A stretch of 64,000 nt of DNA from Marinobacter sp. BGYM27 (GCA_025153445.1 JANZNS010000003.1:434001-498000); one strand, 5' to 3'. Shown: positions 34,924 to 44,098, counted from the stretch's first letter. The notes: a model not told the origin generated them from the letters alone. Numbers and translations are program-made.

Positions 34924-35928
34924 TCACAAGTCCGCTTGCGGCTGCGAGCTCAGGTACGCATGTTGGGTAAGTTGCCGGGGTGACACACCAAACCAGCTCC
35001 TGAAGGCGCGGTAGAATGCGCTTGCTTCGGAATAGCCAAGCCGTGCAGCAATCTGCTCTGGAGAGGCTTTCAGATTCAGCTCGTGGATGGTGACTTCTTT
35101 CAATACCTCCTCCTTCAGCTGCCGAAAACTGGCGCCCTGCTCCGCCAGTTGCCGCTGCAGATTTCGGGGATGCAGGTTCAGCGTCCTGGCACAGGAATCC
35201 AACCCGGCCTGGGCAAGGCCATGGTTCGCAATATAACCCCGTATCCTGAGCAGTTGCTCCGACCCAGCCTGTTTTGCATTGAGCAGCTGGCAGGCGTAAT
35301 TGAGACTGAGCTGGTACAGGGTCTCATCACAACCGGCGATGGGCGAGTCAATGTGAGTAATGTCCAGATCAAAACCAAAGCGATCACCGGATACCGTGAC
35401 GGGAAGGCCAAACAAGTCACCCAGCCGGCGCCGGTCCAGTGCCACACCTTTTGGCAGAACCAGTGTGAGCACAATAATCTGCTGATCAAACAAGCTACGA
35501 ATGTACTGAATGGTGCCGGCGACTACCGACAGGATTTGCTGCGGATTGGCTACCAGTGGCGCTGGAGTTTCTTCATACCGGCAACGGAGCACCGCTGGCG
35601 CAGCATCGTGGGCCCACTGCTGGTCGTAACGGAAAACACCGTTCTCACTGATCAGCGTTTGAAAGGTGGTCACATGCTGCAGTGCAAGTTTCACTGACGG
35701 ACAGTGCCAAAGCAGCGGCGCGAGTACGCCAATGCTTCGGTAGTCCTGTTGCAGGCCAATCTGCACCCCCAACAGAGGGTCGTCAGACATTCTGGCCGCC
35801 GTGTGCCAGAGCTGTCGTGCCGAGATAAGGTCGAGCCGGCCCCGGTGCCTGAGTGCCCCCTGCTCGAACCCCGGCAGCCCGGTCACTATTGCCCCCACAT
35901 CGAGGCCCTCCTTATGCAGGGCTCGCAA
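34924..35928 (-). CDS. AraC-family transcriptional regulator
   Basis: This protein of 334 residues has an N-terminal arabinose-binding-like domain of the OruR/ArgR-type group (residues 10-190) and a C-terminal double helix-turn-helix (EQIAARLGYSEASAFYRAFRSWFGVSPRQLTQH). It is divergent from the sterol-desaturase/SRPBCC gene with a 200-bp spacer and probably regulates it. Members of this subgroup often control lipid or alcohol metabolism. Confidence 0.88.
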   Translation of the reverse strand: MRALHKEGLDVGAIVTGLPGFEQGALRHRGRLDLISARQLWHTAARMSDDPLLGVQIGLQQDYRSIGVLAPLLWHCPSVKLALQHVTTFQTLISENGVFRYDQQWAHDAAPAVLRCRYEETPAPLVANPQQILSVVAGTIQYIRSLFDQQIIVLTLVLPKGVALDRRRLGDLFGLPVTVSGDRFGFDLDITHIDSPIAGCDETLYQLSLNYACQLLNAKQAGSEQLLRIRGYIANHGLAQAGLDSCARTLNLHPRNLQRQLAEQGASFRQLKEEVLKEVTIHELNLKASPEQIAARLGYSEASAFYRAFRSWFGVSPRQLTQHAYLSSQPQADL

Positions 35929-36128
35929 CAGAGAGTTGACCCAGACGTTGGCAATAGAAAGATGGCTGATGGTGGCTCCTGGTGCGTTCTGAAAACAGGC
36001 TGCGACATTTCATGAACAATATAGCCCATTCTCGATGTCGCATTCTGTCATTAATCGTCGTTACCGGTCACTGACCCGCCCCGTCCCCTGTCTGATAATG
36101 AGGCTACAACAAAATCCGGAGACCCGGC

Positions 36129-37739
36129 ATGAGCGAATACAACATCAATGGCCTCGCCATTCCCCTATTCATGATTCTGATGCTGGCAGAGTACCTGATA
36201 CTCCGTCTTCAGGGGCGTAGCCTTCACCGCTTCAATGACAGTGTGAACAGTCTCTCCATGGGGCTTCTGCTTCTGCTATCTGACGCCTTGTTAAAGGCCT
36301 ACACCTTCGCGGTGTTTATCTGGCTGTGGGAAAACCATCGCTTTTTCGATTTCGCCGTGGGCGATCCCGTGACCTGGATTCTGTTCTTCTTCGGAGTCGA
36401 CTTCTGCTATTACTGGTTTCACCGTATCGCCCACGAAATCAATCTCCTCTGGGGCGCCCACGTTGGCCATCACCAGGGCGAGGAATACAACCTCACCACA
36501 GCACTCCGCCAGAGCGCTTTCCAGTATGCCTTCTCCTGGGTGTTCTACCTGCCCCTGGCCCTGCTGGGTTGTCCTCCAGTGGTCTTTGTTGTTCAGTTCA
36601 TCGTGCTCAAGCTGTATCAGTTTTGGCTTCATACCCAGAGCATTAACCGCATTCCCCTGATTGAAGGGATCATGTCCACGCCTTCCAGCCACCGTGTGCA
36701 CCACGCCAAGAACCCGATCTACATCGACCGCAATTACGGCGGCACCCTGGTGATTTGGGATCGTGTGTTTGGCAGCTGGCAGCCAGAGCTGGCCACGGAC
36801 CCCTGCCACTATGGCACAACGCGTCCACTGGATACCCTCAACCCCATCAAGGCCAACCTCCAGCACTGGTCGATGCTGGCACGGGATACCCGAACAACAG
36901 CGCGCTGGCAGGACAAAGTGTCGCTCTGGTTCCGACCGACCGGCTGGCGCCCGGCGGACTGCCTGGCTATGGATGCCGACGATCCGGGCATGCAGAGAAA
37001 CGGGTGTGCCAAACGGGCGAAGTACGACCCCAAAACGACCCGGGGCCAAAATGTTTACGTCGCTTTTTCCATGGCAGTGACATTCGTTGTGTGCACCCTG
37101 TTTATCTTCCTTTCGCCGCAACTGTCAGCGCTGCAACTCGCAGCCGGTGTGTTACTCGCAGTCAGCGGTCTGGTTATTGCCAATGGCCTTCTGGAGAACC
37201 GCAATCGTTACCGCTGGGCGGAGGCGTTGAGAATGCCGCTGATGCTGTGGTTTGCGGCGAGTCTGTGGACCTTCCCTGTAACGACCCGGATCGTCGATAC
37301 CATCACCATTGAACGCTCTGCAAACCAGTCGCTTGAATACGCAAGCTCGGTCAACCGCTGGCCGGAGTGGCATCCGCAATCCACACAGATCGACGCGGCC
37401 AGCCCAGGACCATTGCAGGCCGGCGATCGCTTCAATGAAGTGATCGACACCCCCATGGGGAAGAGCCGGGTCAGCTGGGAGGTCATCAGTCAATCTGAGG
37501 GAAATCATTGGCGCGTGCTCGGCACCAACCTCGACAATGATGTCAGGATTGATCTGACCTACCGAGTGAAAAGTACCAACCCCAATACCAGCGAGTTCGA
37601 ACGTGCTCTTTCGTACACCATGCCGAACTTCCCCCTGGTACTGGCCAATGTGCTGCACTTCAAAGCCGCCATAGAGCAGAAATCGGAGCAGGCCCTTCAA
37701 CGGTTGAAGACTGCGATTGAAGAGCTACCGGTAATTTAA
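36129..37739 (+). CDS. sterol desaturase/fatty acid hydroxylase fused to SRPBCC domain
   Basis: This protein has 536 residues. Residues 1-270 form the membrane di-iron hydroxylase: histidine boxes WFHRIAHE, HVGHHQGEEYN and SSHRVHHAKN are all present, with four hydrophobic helices. After a linker and two further helices (residues 310-390), the C-terminal 140 residues (SANQSLEYASSVNRWPEWHPQSTQI, then PLQAGDRFNEVIDTPMG) look like an SRPBCC/polyketide-cyclase lipid-binding fold. A membrane hydroxylase with its own lipid-binding domain is unusual. It should oxidise a lipid or hydrocarbon in the inner membrane. Regulation by the divergent AraC gene is likely. Confidence 0.82.
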   Translation: MSEYNINGLAIPLFMILMLAEYLILRLQGRSLHRFNDSVNSLSMGLLLLLSDALLKAYTFAVFIWLWENHRFFDFAVGDPVTWILFFFGVDFCYYWFHRIAHEINLLWGAHVGHHQGEEYNLTTALRQSAFQYAFSWVFYLPLALLGCPPVVFVVQFIVLKLYQFWLHTQSINRIPLIEGIMSTPSSHRVHHAKNPIYIDRNYGGTLVIWDRVFGSWQPELATDPCHYGTTRPLDTLNPIKANLQHWSMLARDTRTTARWQDKVSLWFRPTGWRPADCLAMDADDPGMQRNGCAKRAKYDPKTTRGQNVYVAFSMAVTFVVCTLFIFLSPQLSALQLAAGVLLAVSGLVIANGLLENRNRYRWAEALRMPLMLWFAASLWTFPVTTRIVDTITIERSANQSLEYASSVNRWPEWHPQSTQIDAASPGPLQAGDRFNEVIDTPMGKSRVSWEVISQSEGNHWRVLGTNLDNDVRIDLTYRVKSTNPNTSEFERALSYTMPNFPLVLANVLHFKAAIEQKSEQALQRLKTAIEELPVI

Positions 37740-37808
37740 AATCGACCTTCGCGTTTCTGTTCCTGAAACACGACTATTCCGGGCCAGAAAATCAATCTGT
37801 CCCGGTTT

Positions 37809-39602
37809 TTACTGCGCCTTACGATAGCTCCCCTGATAATCAAAGATCCGATCCTGCACTTGCCAGTAATGCTTTTGTTTGCGGGCAATGACGAAATCCG
37901 GTGCGGGTAACAAGGCTTGAATCTCAAGCACCTCTTCAATTTTGCTGAACGCTTGCGGGGCCAGGCTGTTCGCTAAACGCCGTCCAAACAGTTTGTTAAA
38001 GACGTTACGCTGCGCCGGCTTGCTGAAATCAAAAGACTCACTGAGCTCTTCCCCGTCTTCACCGTGATAGGTGATTCTCAGCTTGCTGTCGGTTTGGCCG
38101 CTATAGGCGCTTAAGGTGATACCAGCGCAACGGATCACCATGGCATCTTTCAGTTTCAGGGCATTTTTTAACTGATCATCCGGATCGATAATGGCTTTTT
38201 TGCACTGCTGGCAGTTCCGGGCCGCAATATCATTCTCGCCACCGCAGTGTGGGCACTCCTTGAAACGAAAACGGTAATCGCACTGTTCAGGGCGACTGCT
38301 CCGGGCTGCAGATCCATCCTCTTCAGCAGGCTCCAACAGCCCCTGGCAACGGCGCCCGTAATGCTCGGTAACGCGGCCGTCACTGTCAGTTATGCCCCAG
38401 AAGATATTGGCAAACCCACAGCCGGGGCAGAATACCTGCACTGGCTCACTATCCGGGTTCGGTTTCTTCTCCCCCACTTCCGGGTGATACAGGTTGACCC
38501 TGTTTCCCGCGTAATCAATTACCAGACACGTCTGCTTACCTTCATCCAGACGCAGCCCGCGCCCCACGATCTGCTGATACAGGCTGACCGACTGGGTGGG
38601 GCGAAGAATGGCGATACAGTCCACATGGGGCGCATCAAAGCCGGTGGTGAGTACGGATACATTCACCAGATACTTTAACTGCCGCTGTTTAAAGCGCTGA
38701 ATCAGCAGATCCCGTTCGCTCTGATCGGTTGCACCGGTGATCAAGGCGGTCTGGTGTTCCGGCAGATAACCGGTGACTTCACGCGCATGATCCACGGTTG
38801 CCGCAAAAATCATCACCGCCTGACGCTCAACCGCCAGCTCCATCACCTGCTCAATGATGGCGCGGGTTACACGCTTGTGCTTGCTCAGCAGCTTGTTCAC
38901 GTCCTTTTCGGCATATTCGCCAAAGCGGTTCTGAGACAGCACAGAGAAATCGTATTGTGCGACCGCCGCGTCGACCAACTCGGGTTTGGTGAGGTACCCC
39001 CGATTGATCATATAGCTCAACGGCAGTTCATAAATGCAGTACTGAAAGGGCTTGGCCTGCTCTTCACCACCTTCACTACGGCCACGGACAAAGCCCCGGT
39101 AGTGATAGCGATAGATCCAGCCCATGGCCAAACGATAGGGGGTGGCGGTTAGCCCGAGCACTTTAAGGGCGTCATTCTGCTGCTTGAGCAGCTCGATAAT
39201 TCGCTGATACTGACTGCTGTCATCCTCACTGACCCGATGGCACTCATCGATGATGAGCAGCGAGTATTCATCCCTGAACTGATCCAGATTGGCGGATACA
39301 GACTGCACGCTGGCGAAGGTGACCTGATACCGGTTTTCCTTCTGCTTTAACCCCGCAGAGAAGATGCCGGCCGTTAACCCATAACTCTCATATTTGGCGT
39401 GATTCTGCTCGACCAGCTCTTTTACGTGGGTCAGCACCAGAATTTTACGACGGGCAAGACGGGCCAACTCCGCAATGACCAGACTCTTACCCGCACCGGT
39501 CGGCAGCACAATTACCGCAGAATCATCCGATTTGCGGAAATGGTTCAGCGTGGCATCGACGGCTTCCTGCTGGTAGGGCCGGAGTTGGAAGGGAGCGTTC
39601 AT
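37809..39602 (-). CDS. radD: DEAD/DEAH-type helicase, RadD-like
   Basis: This 597-residue protein is close to the length of RadD (YejH). Motif [10 protein letters not shown], motif II DECH ([11 protein letters not shown]), motif III (LGLTATPYR), motif VI ([13 protein letters not shown]) and two C-terminal zinc-type clusters ([11 protein letters not shown] and [18 protein letters not shown]) are seen. RadD acts in repair of damaged DNA with SSB and RecA. The gene is intact, and its last 180 bases are duplicated in decayed form at 34607-34783. Confidence 0.85.
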   Translation of the reverse strand: MNAPFQLRPYQQEAVDATLNHFRKSDDSAVIVLPTGAGKSLVIAELARLARRKILVLTHVKELVEQNHAKYESYGLTAGIFSAGLKQKENRYQVTFASVQSVSANLDQFRDEYSLLIIDECHRVSEDDSSQYQRIIELLKQQNDALKVLGLTATPYRLAMGWIYRYHYRGFVRGRSEGGEEQAKPFQYCIYELPLSYMINRGYLTKPELVDAAVAQYDFSVLSQNRFGEYAEKDVNKLLSKHKRVTRAIIEQVMELAVERQAVMIFAATVDHAREVTGYLPEHQTALITGATDQSERDLLIQRFKQRQLKYLVNVSVLTTGFDAPHVDCIAILRPTQSVSLYQQIVGRGLRLDEGKQTCLVIDYAGNRVNLYHPEVGEKKPNPDSEPVQVFCPGCGFANIFWGITDSDGRVTEHYGRRCQGLLEPAEEDGSAARSSRPEQCDYRFRFKECPHCGGENDIAARNCQQCKKAIIDPDDQLKNALKLKDAMVIRCAGITLSAYSGQTDSKLRITYHGEDGEELSESFDFSKPAQRNVFNKLFGRRLANSLAPQAFSKIEEVLEIQALLPAPDFVIARKQKHYWQVQDRIFDYQGSYRKAQ

Positions 39603-39818
39603 CTAGCAGCGCATCATCTTATCGGGATGAGAAGAAGGCCATACTAGCAAATTCCGGCGCCATAACGCCGGGCCAAAACTAAACCTGCCTCGGAAAACCA
39701 CGTTAACTCTCATGGATTTAAAAAAGAAACCGCCCCGAGATCATAACCAGCTACATATGCTTATAGATAAATGTTATAAAGCACTCTAACTCTATAATAT
39801 TGTTAGGATGACATAAAA

Positions 39819-40379
39819 ATGAGGACGATCTTGGCGTTTACCCTGGCTTCCACGTTGATGGCTGGTTGCGGAGGTAGCAGTGACAGCAGCGATCAGGGAA
39901 CAAACGGCTCTGGAACCGGTTCCGGGTCGGATTCCTCTCAGGGTGGGAATGACAACGATTCCACCAGCCCGACCGGCGAAGCAACCGTGCTTGAAGGCAC
40001 CTGGAAAAAGCAATGCGGGCCAGTTGCTGGCCAGGAGCATTCCGATATTGTGACCTTGACCTTTACCGGCAACACTTTTACCAGCGATATCGAGAACTAT
40101 ATTGATGCCGGCTGCAATGTCCCATATGCCGAGGCGCCAAACCCCACCGCGTCGGGAACCTTCATATTAGGTGAGGACGTAATGCTGAGTAGTGGCGTCA
40201 CAGCGACCGAACTCGATAGCCATATCACCCAGTTCGACGGCGCGCCATTCGACATCGACGAATACAACGTCATTTACATTCAAGGCGACATTCTCTACAC
40301 CGGCGAAGGTGAGGCTGATTCGCCGCAACAGCGACCAACCACCCTGGACTACAACCGCCCCTTTGATCGAGTGAACTAG
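39819..40379 (+). CDS. small lipoprotein of unknown function
   Basis: This 186-residue protein begins with a lipoprotein signal (MRTILAFTLASTLMAGC, lipobox MAGC). A Ser/Gly/Asp-rich linker (about residues 18-50) precedes a compact beta-rich domain (EGTWKKQCGPVAGQEHSDIVTLTFTG...), which reads like a small calycin-like or protease-inhibitor-like barrel; this is only an impression. The sequence is found at the beginning of the accessory zone and is followed by a hairpin. Confidence 0.6.
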   Translation: MRTILAFTLASTLMAGCGGSSDSSDQGTNGSGTGSGSDSSQGGNDNDSTSPTGEATVLEGTWKKQCGPVAGQEHSDIVTLTFTGNTFTSDIENYIDAGCNVPYAEAPNPTASGTFILGEDVMLSSGVTATELDSHITQFDGAPFDIDEYNVIYIQGDILYTGEGEADSPQQRPTTLDYNRPFDRVN

Positions 40380-40408
40380 GCGACGCCATCCTCCGAAAAC
40401 AGGAGAGG

Positions 40409-40441
40409 CCTTGCAGGTAGGCGATAACTCCGCCTGCAAGG
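40409..40441 (+). terminator. hairpin after lipoprotein gene
   Basis: A perfect 9-bp stem (CCTTGCAGG / CCTGCAAGG) with a 15-base loop lies 30 bases after the lipoprotein stop. It lacks a T-run, so its role as terminator is likely but not certain. Confidence 0.5.
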
Positions 40442-40514
40442 TCTGAATCCATGAAGGGCCTGATTGATTGACCCGGGAGGGTTAGATTCTGTTTTTAAAA
40501 GACCAATACTGGGC

Positions 40515-40541
40515 TGATCAAAATTAAATCGAGCTGATCCC
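40515..40541. repeat. solo copy of RAYT-associated repeat (degenerate)
   Basis: The sequence TGATCAAAATTAAATCGAGC followed by TGATCC matches the RAYT end with one changed base in the core. It lies 33 bases before the tenA start, in its probable promoter region. Confidence 0.7.
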
Positions 40542-40573
40542 GTTAGCATGATCCCGGTATACAAGGAGCCCCA

Positions 40574-41242
40574 ATGCCTTACCAGTTTGACGACCTCAAG
40601 AAGAGCTGCCCAGCCGAATGGCGTGCCTACATCGAGCACCGCTTTGTGCGGGAGCTGGGAGAGGCCTCACTGGCGCCGGAGGCATTCCAGCATTATCTCA
40701 AACAGGACTATCTGTTCCTGATCCAGTTTGCCCGCGCTTTTGCCCTCGCCGCCTACAAAAGCCCGACCCTGTCCGACCTCCGTCAAGCCAAAGACGGATT
40801 GCAAGCGATTGTGGATACCGAGCTGGATTTGCACATCGGTTACTGCAACGAATGGGGGATCTCAGAGCAGGAACTGGCCGACCTTCCAGAAGCCCGCGCC
40901 ACCCTCGCCTACACCCGCTATGTACTCGACACTGGCAACCGCGGCGACCTGCTGGATCTGCACGTTGCTCTGTCTCCCTGCATGGTGGGCTATGGCGAGA
41001 TTGCCAACTGGCTGAACCACCACACAGACACCATTCGAGGCAAAGCCAACCCCTACGATGCCTGGATAGCCATGTATGAAAGCGATGAATTCCAGGACGC
41101 CATGCAGGCAGAGATTCGCTGGTTAAATGAACGACTGGCCGACGTATCCCCTGCCCGGTTCGAGCAACTGACCCGGATATTCCGGGACGCCACTCGACTG
41201 GAAATCGACTTTTGGGACATGGGACTGAACCTGAGTGACTGA
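40574..41242 (+). CDS. tenA: TenA-family thiaminase II
   Basis: This protein of 222 residues is helical. The active-site set of TenA is recognisable: Asp in YLKQDYLFLIQFARAFALA, the Cys in SPCMVGYGEI, and the C-terminal Glu in ATRLEIDFWDMG. TenA hydrolyses aminopyrimidine breakdown products of thiamine for salvage, in the cytosol. It has AAGGAG before the start. The gene stands apart from other thiamine genes, amid RAYT repeats. Confidence 0.88.
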   Translation: MPYQFDDLKKSCPAEWRAYIEHRFVRELGEASLAPEAFQHYLKQDYLFLIQFARAFALAAYKSPTLSDLRQAKDGLQAIVDTELDLHIGYCNEWGISEQELADLPEARATLAYTRYVLDTGNRGDLLDLHVALSPCMVGYGEIANWLNHHTDTIRGKANPYDAWIAMYESDEFQDAMQAEIRWLNERLADVSPARFEQLTRIFRDATRLEIDFWDMGLNLSD

Positions 41243-41363
41243 GCCGGTTGCTGAGGTTCGGAAGCGTGTGTAATGGCCGGAAAGTCTGGCTGAGACCGGA
41301 TAGGCTTGATCATCAAAACGATGCGGCAAAACTGGGGCAAAAGGCGAGACCTCGGAACTTTTC

Positions 41364-41389
41364 TTGATCCAAATTAAATCGATCTGACG
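41364..41389. repeat. solo copy of RAYT-associated repeat
   Basis: TTGATCCAAATTAAATCGAT and then CTGAC matches the RAYT end closely. The copy lies between the convergent ends of the tenA and ankyrin genes. Confidence 0.75.
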
Positions 41390-41435
41390 CTTTTCTTGAT
41401 GGTTGATGAGAAACCCAACTGCCCGGGGCCACCCA

Positions 41436-42050
41436 TCAATTGTATTCTGCAAGCACTCGCGCGACGCCGGCAAACCTCAGCGGATCACGGGATTCCAGAT
41501 AACGTGCAAACTGAAACGCATCAAACCGGTTAACTGATTTCCCCGGCCGATCAATTTTAGTAGCGGGGTCCGCACCGCTGTCCAAAAGCACCTGCAAGTA
41601 ACGCACATCCGCAAAGAGAATCGCATCGTGGATTGGAGCAAATCCATGATGCCGCGTGTTCAGCGGTTCCCCTCGACCGATAAGGTGGCGAAGCAAACCA
41701 AAGGCCCGCTCGCGCTGTAGGCCAACTTGCATATCTAATGAGGCACCGACCAAGCTGATCAGCGGCTGATCGCACCAATCCATTCTCAGAGTGATACCTG
41801 CGCAGCGCTCGTAGGGCCAGTCGAATGTCTCAAGCATCCACAACGCCAGATCGGGCTGGATAAGCATGCTGTTCTGGTCGAAGGGGTTGAGCGGGACCTC
41901 CTCAGGCTTCATGAGTGCCACCGCTGCCAGCCCTTGGGCATCAGCAGACCAGAGCCACGTGCGGTTAGCCATGGGTGAGGCGGCAAGCACAACGGCAAAC
42001 AGAAGCCCGCCCACTATCAGCGCGAAGCGCTTTCCGAATGCACCGCTCAT
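41436..42050 (-). CDS. membrane-anchored ankyrin-repeat protein
   Basis: This protein of 204 residues has one N-terminal helix or uncleaved signal (FALIVGGLLFAVVLAASPMA). The C-terminal part has ankyrin wording (GFAPIHDAILFADVRYLQVLLDSGADPATKID), with one good repeat and one weaker one before it. The gene has the same pair of CCCA-N3-TGGG boxes 20 bases before its start as the MNT gene at 43.1 kb, so the three genes probably share regulation. A role as a partner of the toxin system is inferred from that only. Confidence 0.6.
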   Translation of the reverse strand: MSGAFGKRFALIVGGLLFAVVLAASPMANRTWLWSADAQGLAAVALMKPEEVPLNPFDQNSMLIQPDLALWMLETFDWPYERCAGITLRMDWCDQPLISLVGASLDMQVGLQRERAFGLLRHLIGRGEPLNTRHHGFAPIHDAILFADVRYLQVLLDSGADPATKIDRPGKSVNRFDAFQFARYLESRDPLRFAGVARVLAEYN

Positions 42051-42074
42051 AGTCGACCCACATGCTGCATAATA

Positions 42075-42106
42075 CCCAAACTGGGCAAAATGCTACCCGT
42101 TTTGGG
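42075..42106 (-). promoter_or_regulatory. paired CCCA-N3-TGGG boxes before ankyrin gene
   Basis: The two boxes are CCCAAACTGGG (42075-42085) and CCCGTTTTGGG (42096-42106), 21 bp from centre to centre. The surrounding AATACC / GGTATT arms make the whole a 40-bp imperfect palindrome between the HEPN stop and the ankyrin start. The geometry equals that of the operator before the MNT gene. Confidence 0.65.
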
Positions 42107-42111
42107 TATTA

Positions 42112-42537
42112 TCAAGATTTACCCCTTGTCAGCGCAACCACGGCGCGCCTGATTTCTTCTGTTATGTCCATGAGACTTGTCATCATCGCTTGGTCTATCT
42201 CGATGTCGCCTTCATATTCCGCCAAATTGCGCTTGCGATGGGCCTGATCAAGAACCCGCCATTTGGCTGGAGACAAGTCGAGCGTATGCTTCAAACATTG
42301 AAATACCAGATATCGATTGTCAGACCGATAGCCGAAGTGACGTAGTGCGGCCAAAGAGAGTGCGTGCGCTGCGTTGTAAGACAAATCAAAGCGGCTTTCC
42401 TGGCTAAGTGCTTCCAAGCCTGCGTCCTTTAATCGAACGGTACCAGATTGGATGAGCCCTTGAACCTCGTTGGCATCCACCGCCTCATGGTGGAGTTTGT
42501 GTATCCGGACCAGGTTCTCCAGTGCTTTTTCATTCAT
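42112..42537 (-). CDS. HEPN-domain protein (probable toxin partner)
   Basis: This 141-residue all-helical protein has the late motif LDQAHRKRNLAEYEGD, with an R-N-x3-Y pattern as in HEPN proteins of the UPF0332 type, in which this helix forms an RNase-like or nucleotide-binding site. An internal segment (NAAHALSLAALRHFGYRSDN) matches the usual second helix of HEPN. The gene overlaps the upstream nucleotidyltransferase gene by 8 bp, giving a typical MNT-HEPN pair. In studied pairs the MNT enzyme adenylylates the HEPN toxin to block it. Confidence 0.65.
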   Translation of the reverse strand: MNEKALENLVRIHKLHHEAVDANEVQGLIQSGTVRLKDAGLEALSQESRFDLSYNAAHALSLAALRHFGYRSDNRYLVFQCLKHTLDLSPAKWRVLDQAHRKRNLAEYEGDIEIDQAMMTSLMDITEEIRRAVVALTRGKS

Positions 42538-43132
42538 GAACGCTTCCTTTCAACAATATGTACTGCCCTTCCAGGACTTTCCTTAAAAACGGGTTCTTGT
42601 TGGTTTGACGTTTTTCAAACTCTTGGTGCTTGTAGAGGGTTGGGTTAATGGTCCGGGAGAGACTGATCTCTGCTGGCTCCAATGCTTCAAAGACGTCTTC
42701 AAGGGTGAGGGTATCGGATACCAACATGAGGTCGATATCGCTATTGGCATGATCGGTCCTCTTGGCCACTGAGCCATAAATCAGGGCCAGATCGATTTTG
42801 TGGCTGATCGGCCCGAGGGCGTCTTGAACGTGTTGTTCCGGACCAAGCAGCTTGGAGACAAGAGACGATAATTCCGGATAAACGGGTGAGTCCGGGTTGG
42901 CTTTATAGCGTTTCTGTCGCCCCTGCAGGTTAACTTGCACTAGTCCACTATCAACCAGGCGGGCTAGTTCCCGTTGCACCGCGCCCGAACCTGCTTCCGC
43001 CTGCTGAATTAACTCTTGAATCGAAAAGTCCCCATCCTGCCGGGCGAAGAGCAGACGCAAGACCTTTTGCCGGGTTGCTGAGAAAAGAGCATCCGCCAAC
43101 CCAGTGCGATTTAATGTTGTTACTGCGGGCAT
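42530..43132 (-). CDS. MNT-type nucleotidyltransferase with N-terminal wHTH
   Basis: This protein of 200 residues has a winged helix-turn-helix at residues 12-75 (RQKVLRLLFARQDGDFSIQELIQQAEAGSGAVQRELARLVDSGLV) and then a minimal nucleotidyltransferase core with the motif YGSVAKRTDHANSDIDLMLV (GS-x10-DxD, catalytic acids present). A DNA-binding and an antitoxin-enzyme function are therefore combined. It is expected to neutralise the HEPN partner and to repress the operon through the paired boxes 20 bases upstream. Confidence 0.75.
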   Translation of the reverse strand: MPAVTTLNRTGLADALFSATRQKVLRLLFARQDGDFSIQELIQQAEAGSGAVQRELARLVDSGLVQVNLQGRQKRYKANPDSPVYPELSSLVSKLLGPEQHVQDALGPISHKIDLALIYGSVAKRTDHANSDIDLMLVSDTLTLEDVFEALEPAEISLSRTINPTLYKHQEFEKRQTNKNPFLRKVLEGQYILLKGSVHE

Positions 43133-43152
43133 ATTGCCTGCGCCTCTAAAAA

Positions 43153-43184
43153 CCCATTTTGGGTAACTTTATACCCAAAATGGG
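43153..43184 (-). promoter_or_regulatory. paired CCCA-N3-TGGG operator before MNT/HEPN operon
   Basis: CCCATTTTGGG (43153-43163) and CCCAAAATGGG (43174-43184) form a perfect palindrome with 12-bp arms and 8-base spacer. The boxes are 21 bp apart and the inner edge is 20 bases from the MNT start. This is a typical place for autoregulation by the MNT protein. Confidence 0.7.
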
Positions 43185-43318
43185 CATTATGGAACAGCAG
43201 GAGCAATAACACCGACCACTCCTGAAGCAACCAAGCGTTCAAAGTGCAAAAGAACCGAGGTTACACGAGAACATAGACGCGCGGGGTCAGATACCATCTT
43301 GAAGCGCAAACGTAGCAT

Positions 43319-43343
43319 TGATAAAAATTAAATCGATCTGACC
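43319..43343. repeat. solo copy of RAYT-associated repeat
   Basis: TGATAAAAATTAAATCGATC and then TGACC match the RAYT end. A second partial copy (AAATCGATCTG) follows 11 bases later. It lies at the 3' side of the lipoprotein gene, inside the inverted-repeat unit. Confidence 0.75.
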
Positions 43344-43374
43344 ACTTTTGACCAAATCGATCTGCCCTTTGAAC

Positions 43375-43872
43375 TCAATTGTCTGCCGAGTAGATGTACC
43401 AACCCTCTTCACCGAGACTTTTCAGCTCTCCCTTTTCAGTTTTTCGCTGAACAAATTCGCTAACGTGAGCAAAATGCATTATCCCTTTGCTACTTCCAGA
43501 AACTGAAACCCCAACACCGTAGAGTGGCACTGTCACTGCCACCAAAGGATAATTCGTCATGCTCCAATCTCTGGTGCAAGACAGGGATAGCGCTCCAACA
43601 TTTGAAAGATCGTTCCTGATACCGCTCAACACAGCAGGGTCTGGCTTGGCACTCAATAAAGTCGAAAGATCGATCTCATCGCGTCCATCACTCAGCCATT
43701 TGACGCCAGGATTGTTCCGACAAAACTCAACGAACCCATTCAGGACTGAATGATTTTTCTGGTATAAATATTTAACAGAGCTATCAGAAGGCGCAGAACT
43801 AAACGCGTCACACCCAACCAAAACCATCATCAGTAAAACTATCAACCCCCGCAAGCGCTCACGCTGAGCCAT
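43375..43872 (-). CDS. lipoprotein of unknown function
   Basis: This protein of 165 residues has a lipobox after a short basic start (MAQRERLRGLIVLLMMVLVGC). The mature part has two Cys residues (VEFCRNNPG and LSLSCTRDW), which could form a disulfide, and no family likeness that I can name. The gene is enclosed by 25-bp inverted repeats, and its base composition is AT-richer than the core genes around, in line with recent arrival. Confidence 0.55.
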   Translation of the reverse strand: MAQRERLRGLIVLLMMVLVGCDAFSSAPSDSSVKYLYQKNHSVLNGFVEFCRNNPGVKWLSDGRDEIDLSTLLSAKPDPAVLSGIRNDLSNVGALSLSCTRDWSMTNYPLVAVTVPLYGVGVSVSGSSKGIMHFAHVSEFVQRKTEKGELKSLGEEGWYIYSADN

Positions 43873-44098
43873 GATAACAATCCCGATTACTCATATATTC
43901 AGACAATAAAGCTGTCACGGTTGTTCTTCGAACACGCCATTTGATGCTCGGGTACCGATGAAACAACTTGCGCTTCAAAACGGTATCTGACCGCGGCGAT
44001 GTGCCACTTTAGCTAACAAAGACTGTGCAGCACTATCAACTGGAAAAAATAAATCTGCCCGGTTTTCGGTAAATGAACTGGCTCAGCAGGCCGAGTTG

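Larger units (their letters stand above)
43285..43992. mobile_element. unit bounded by 25-bp inverted repeats, carrying a lipoprotein gene
   Basis: The left end (43285-43309) starts with GGTCAGATACC and ends with TTGAAGCGCAA; the right end (43968-43992) is its inverse with only two of 25 positions changed in the middle. They enclose the 165-residue lipoprotein gene and one RAYT-type repeat. The first bases (GGTCAGAT) recall the RAYT end. No transposase is inside, so this could be a passive (MITE-like) cassette. The class is inferred. Confidence 0.5.

Noticed and set aside
40409-40441. Hairpin considered as an integron attC site
   Set aside because: No R''/L'' and R'/L' box pairs and no GTTRRRY core; genes in the zone are in mixed orientation and no integrase is seen.
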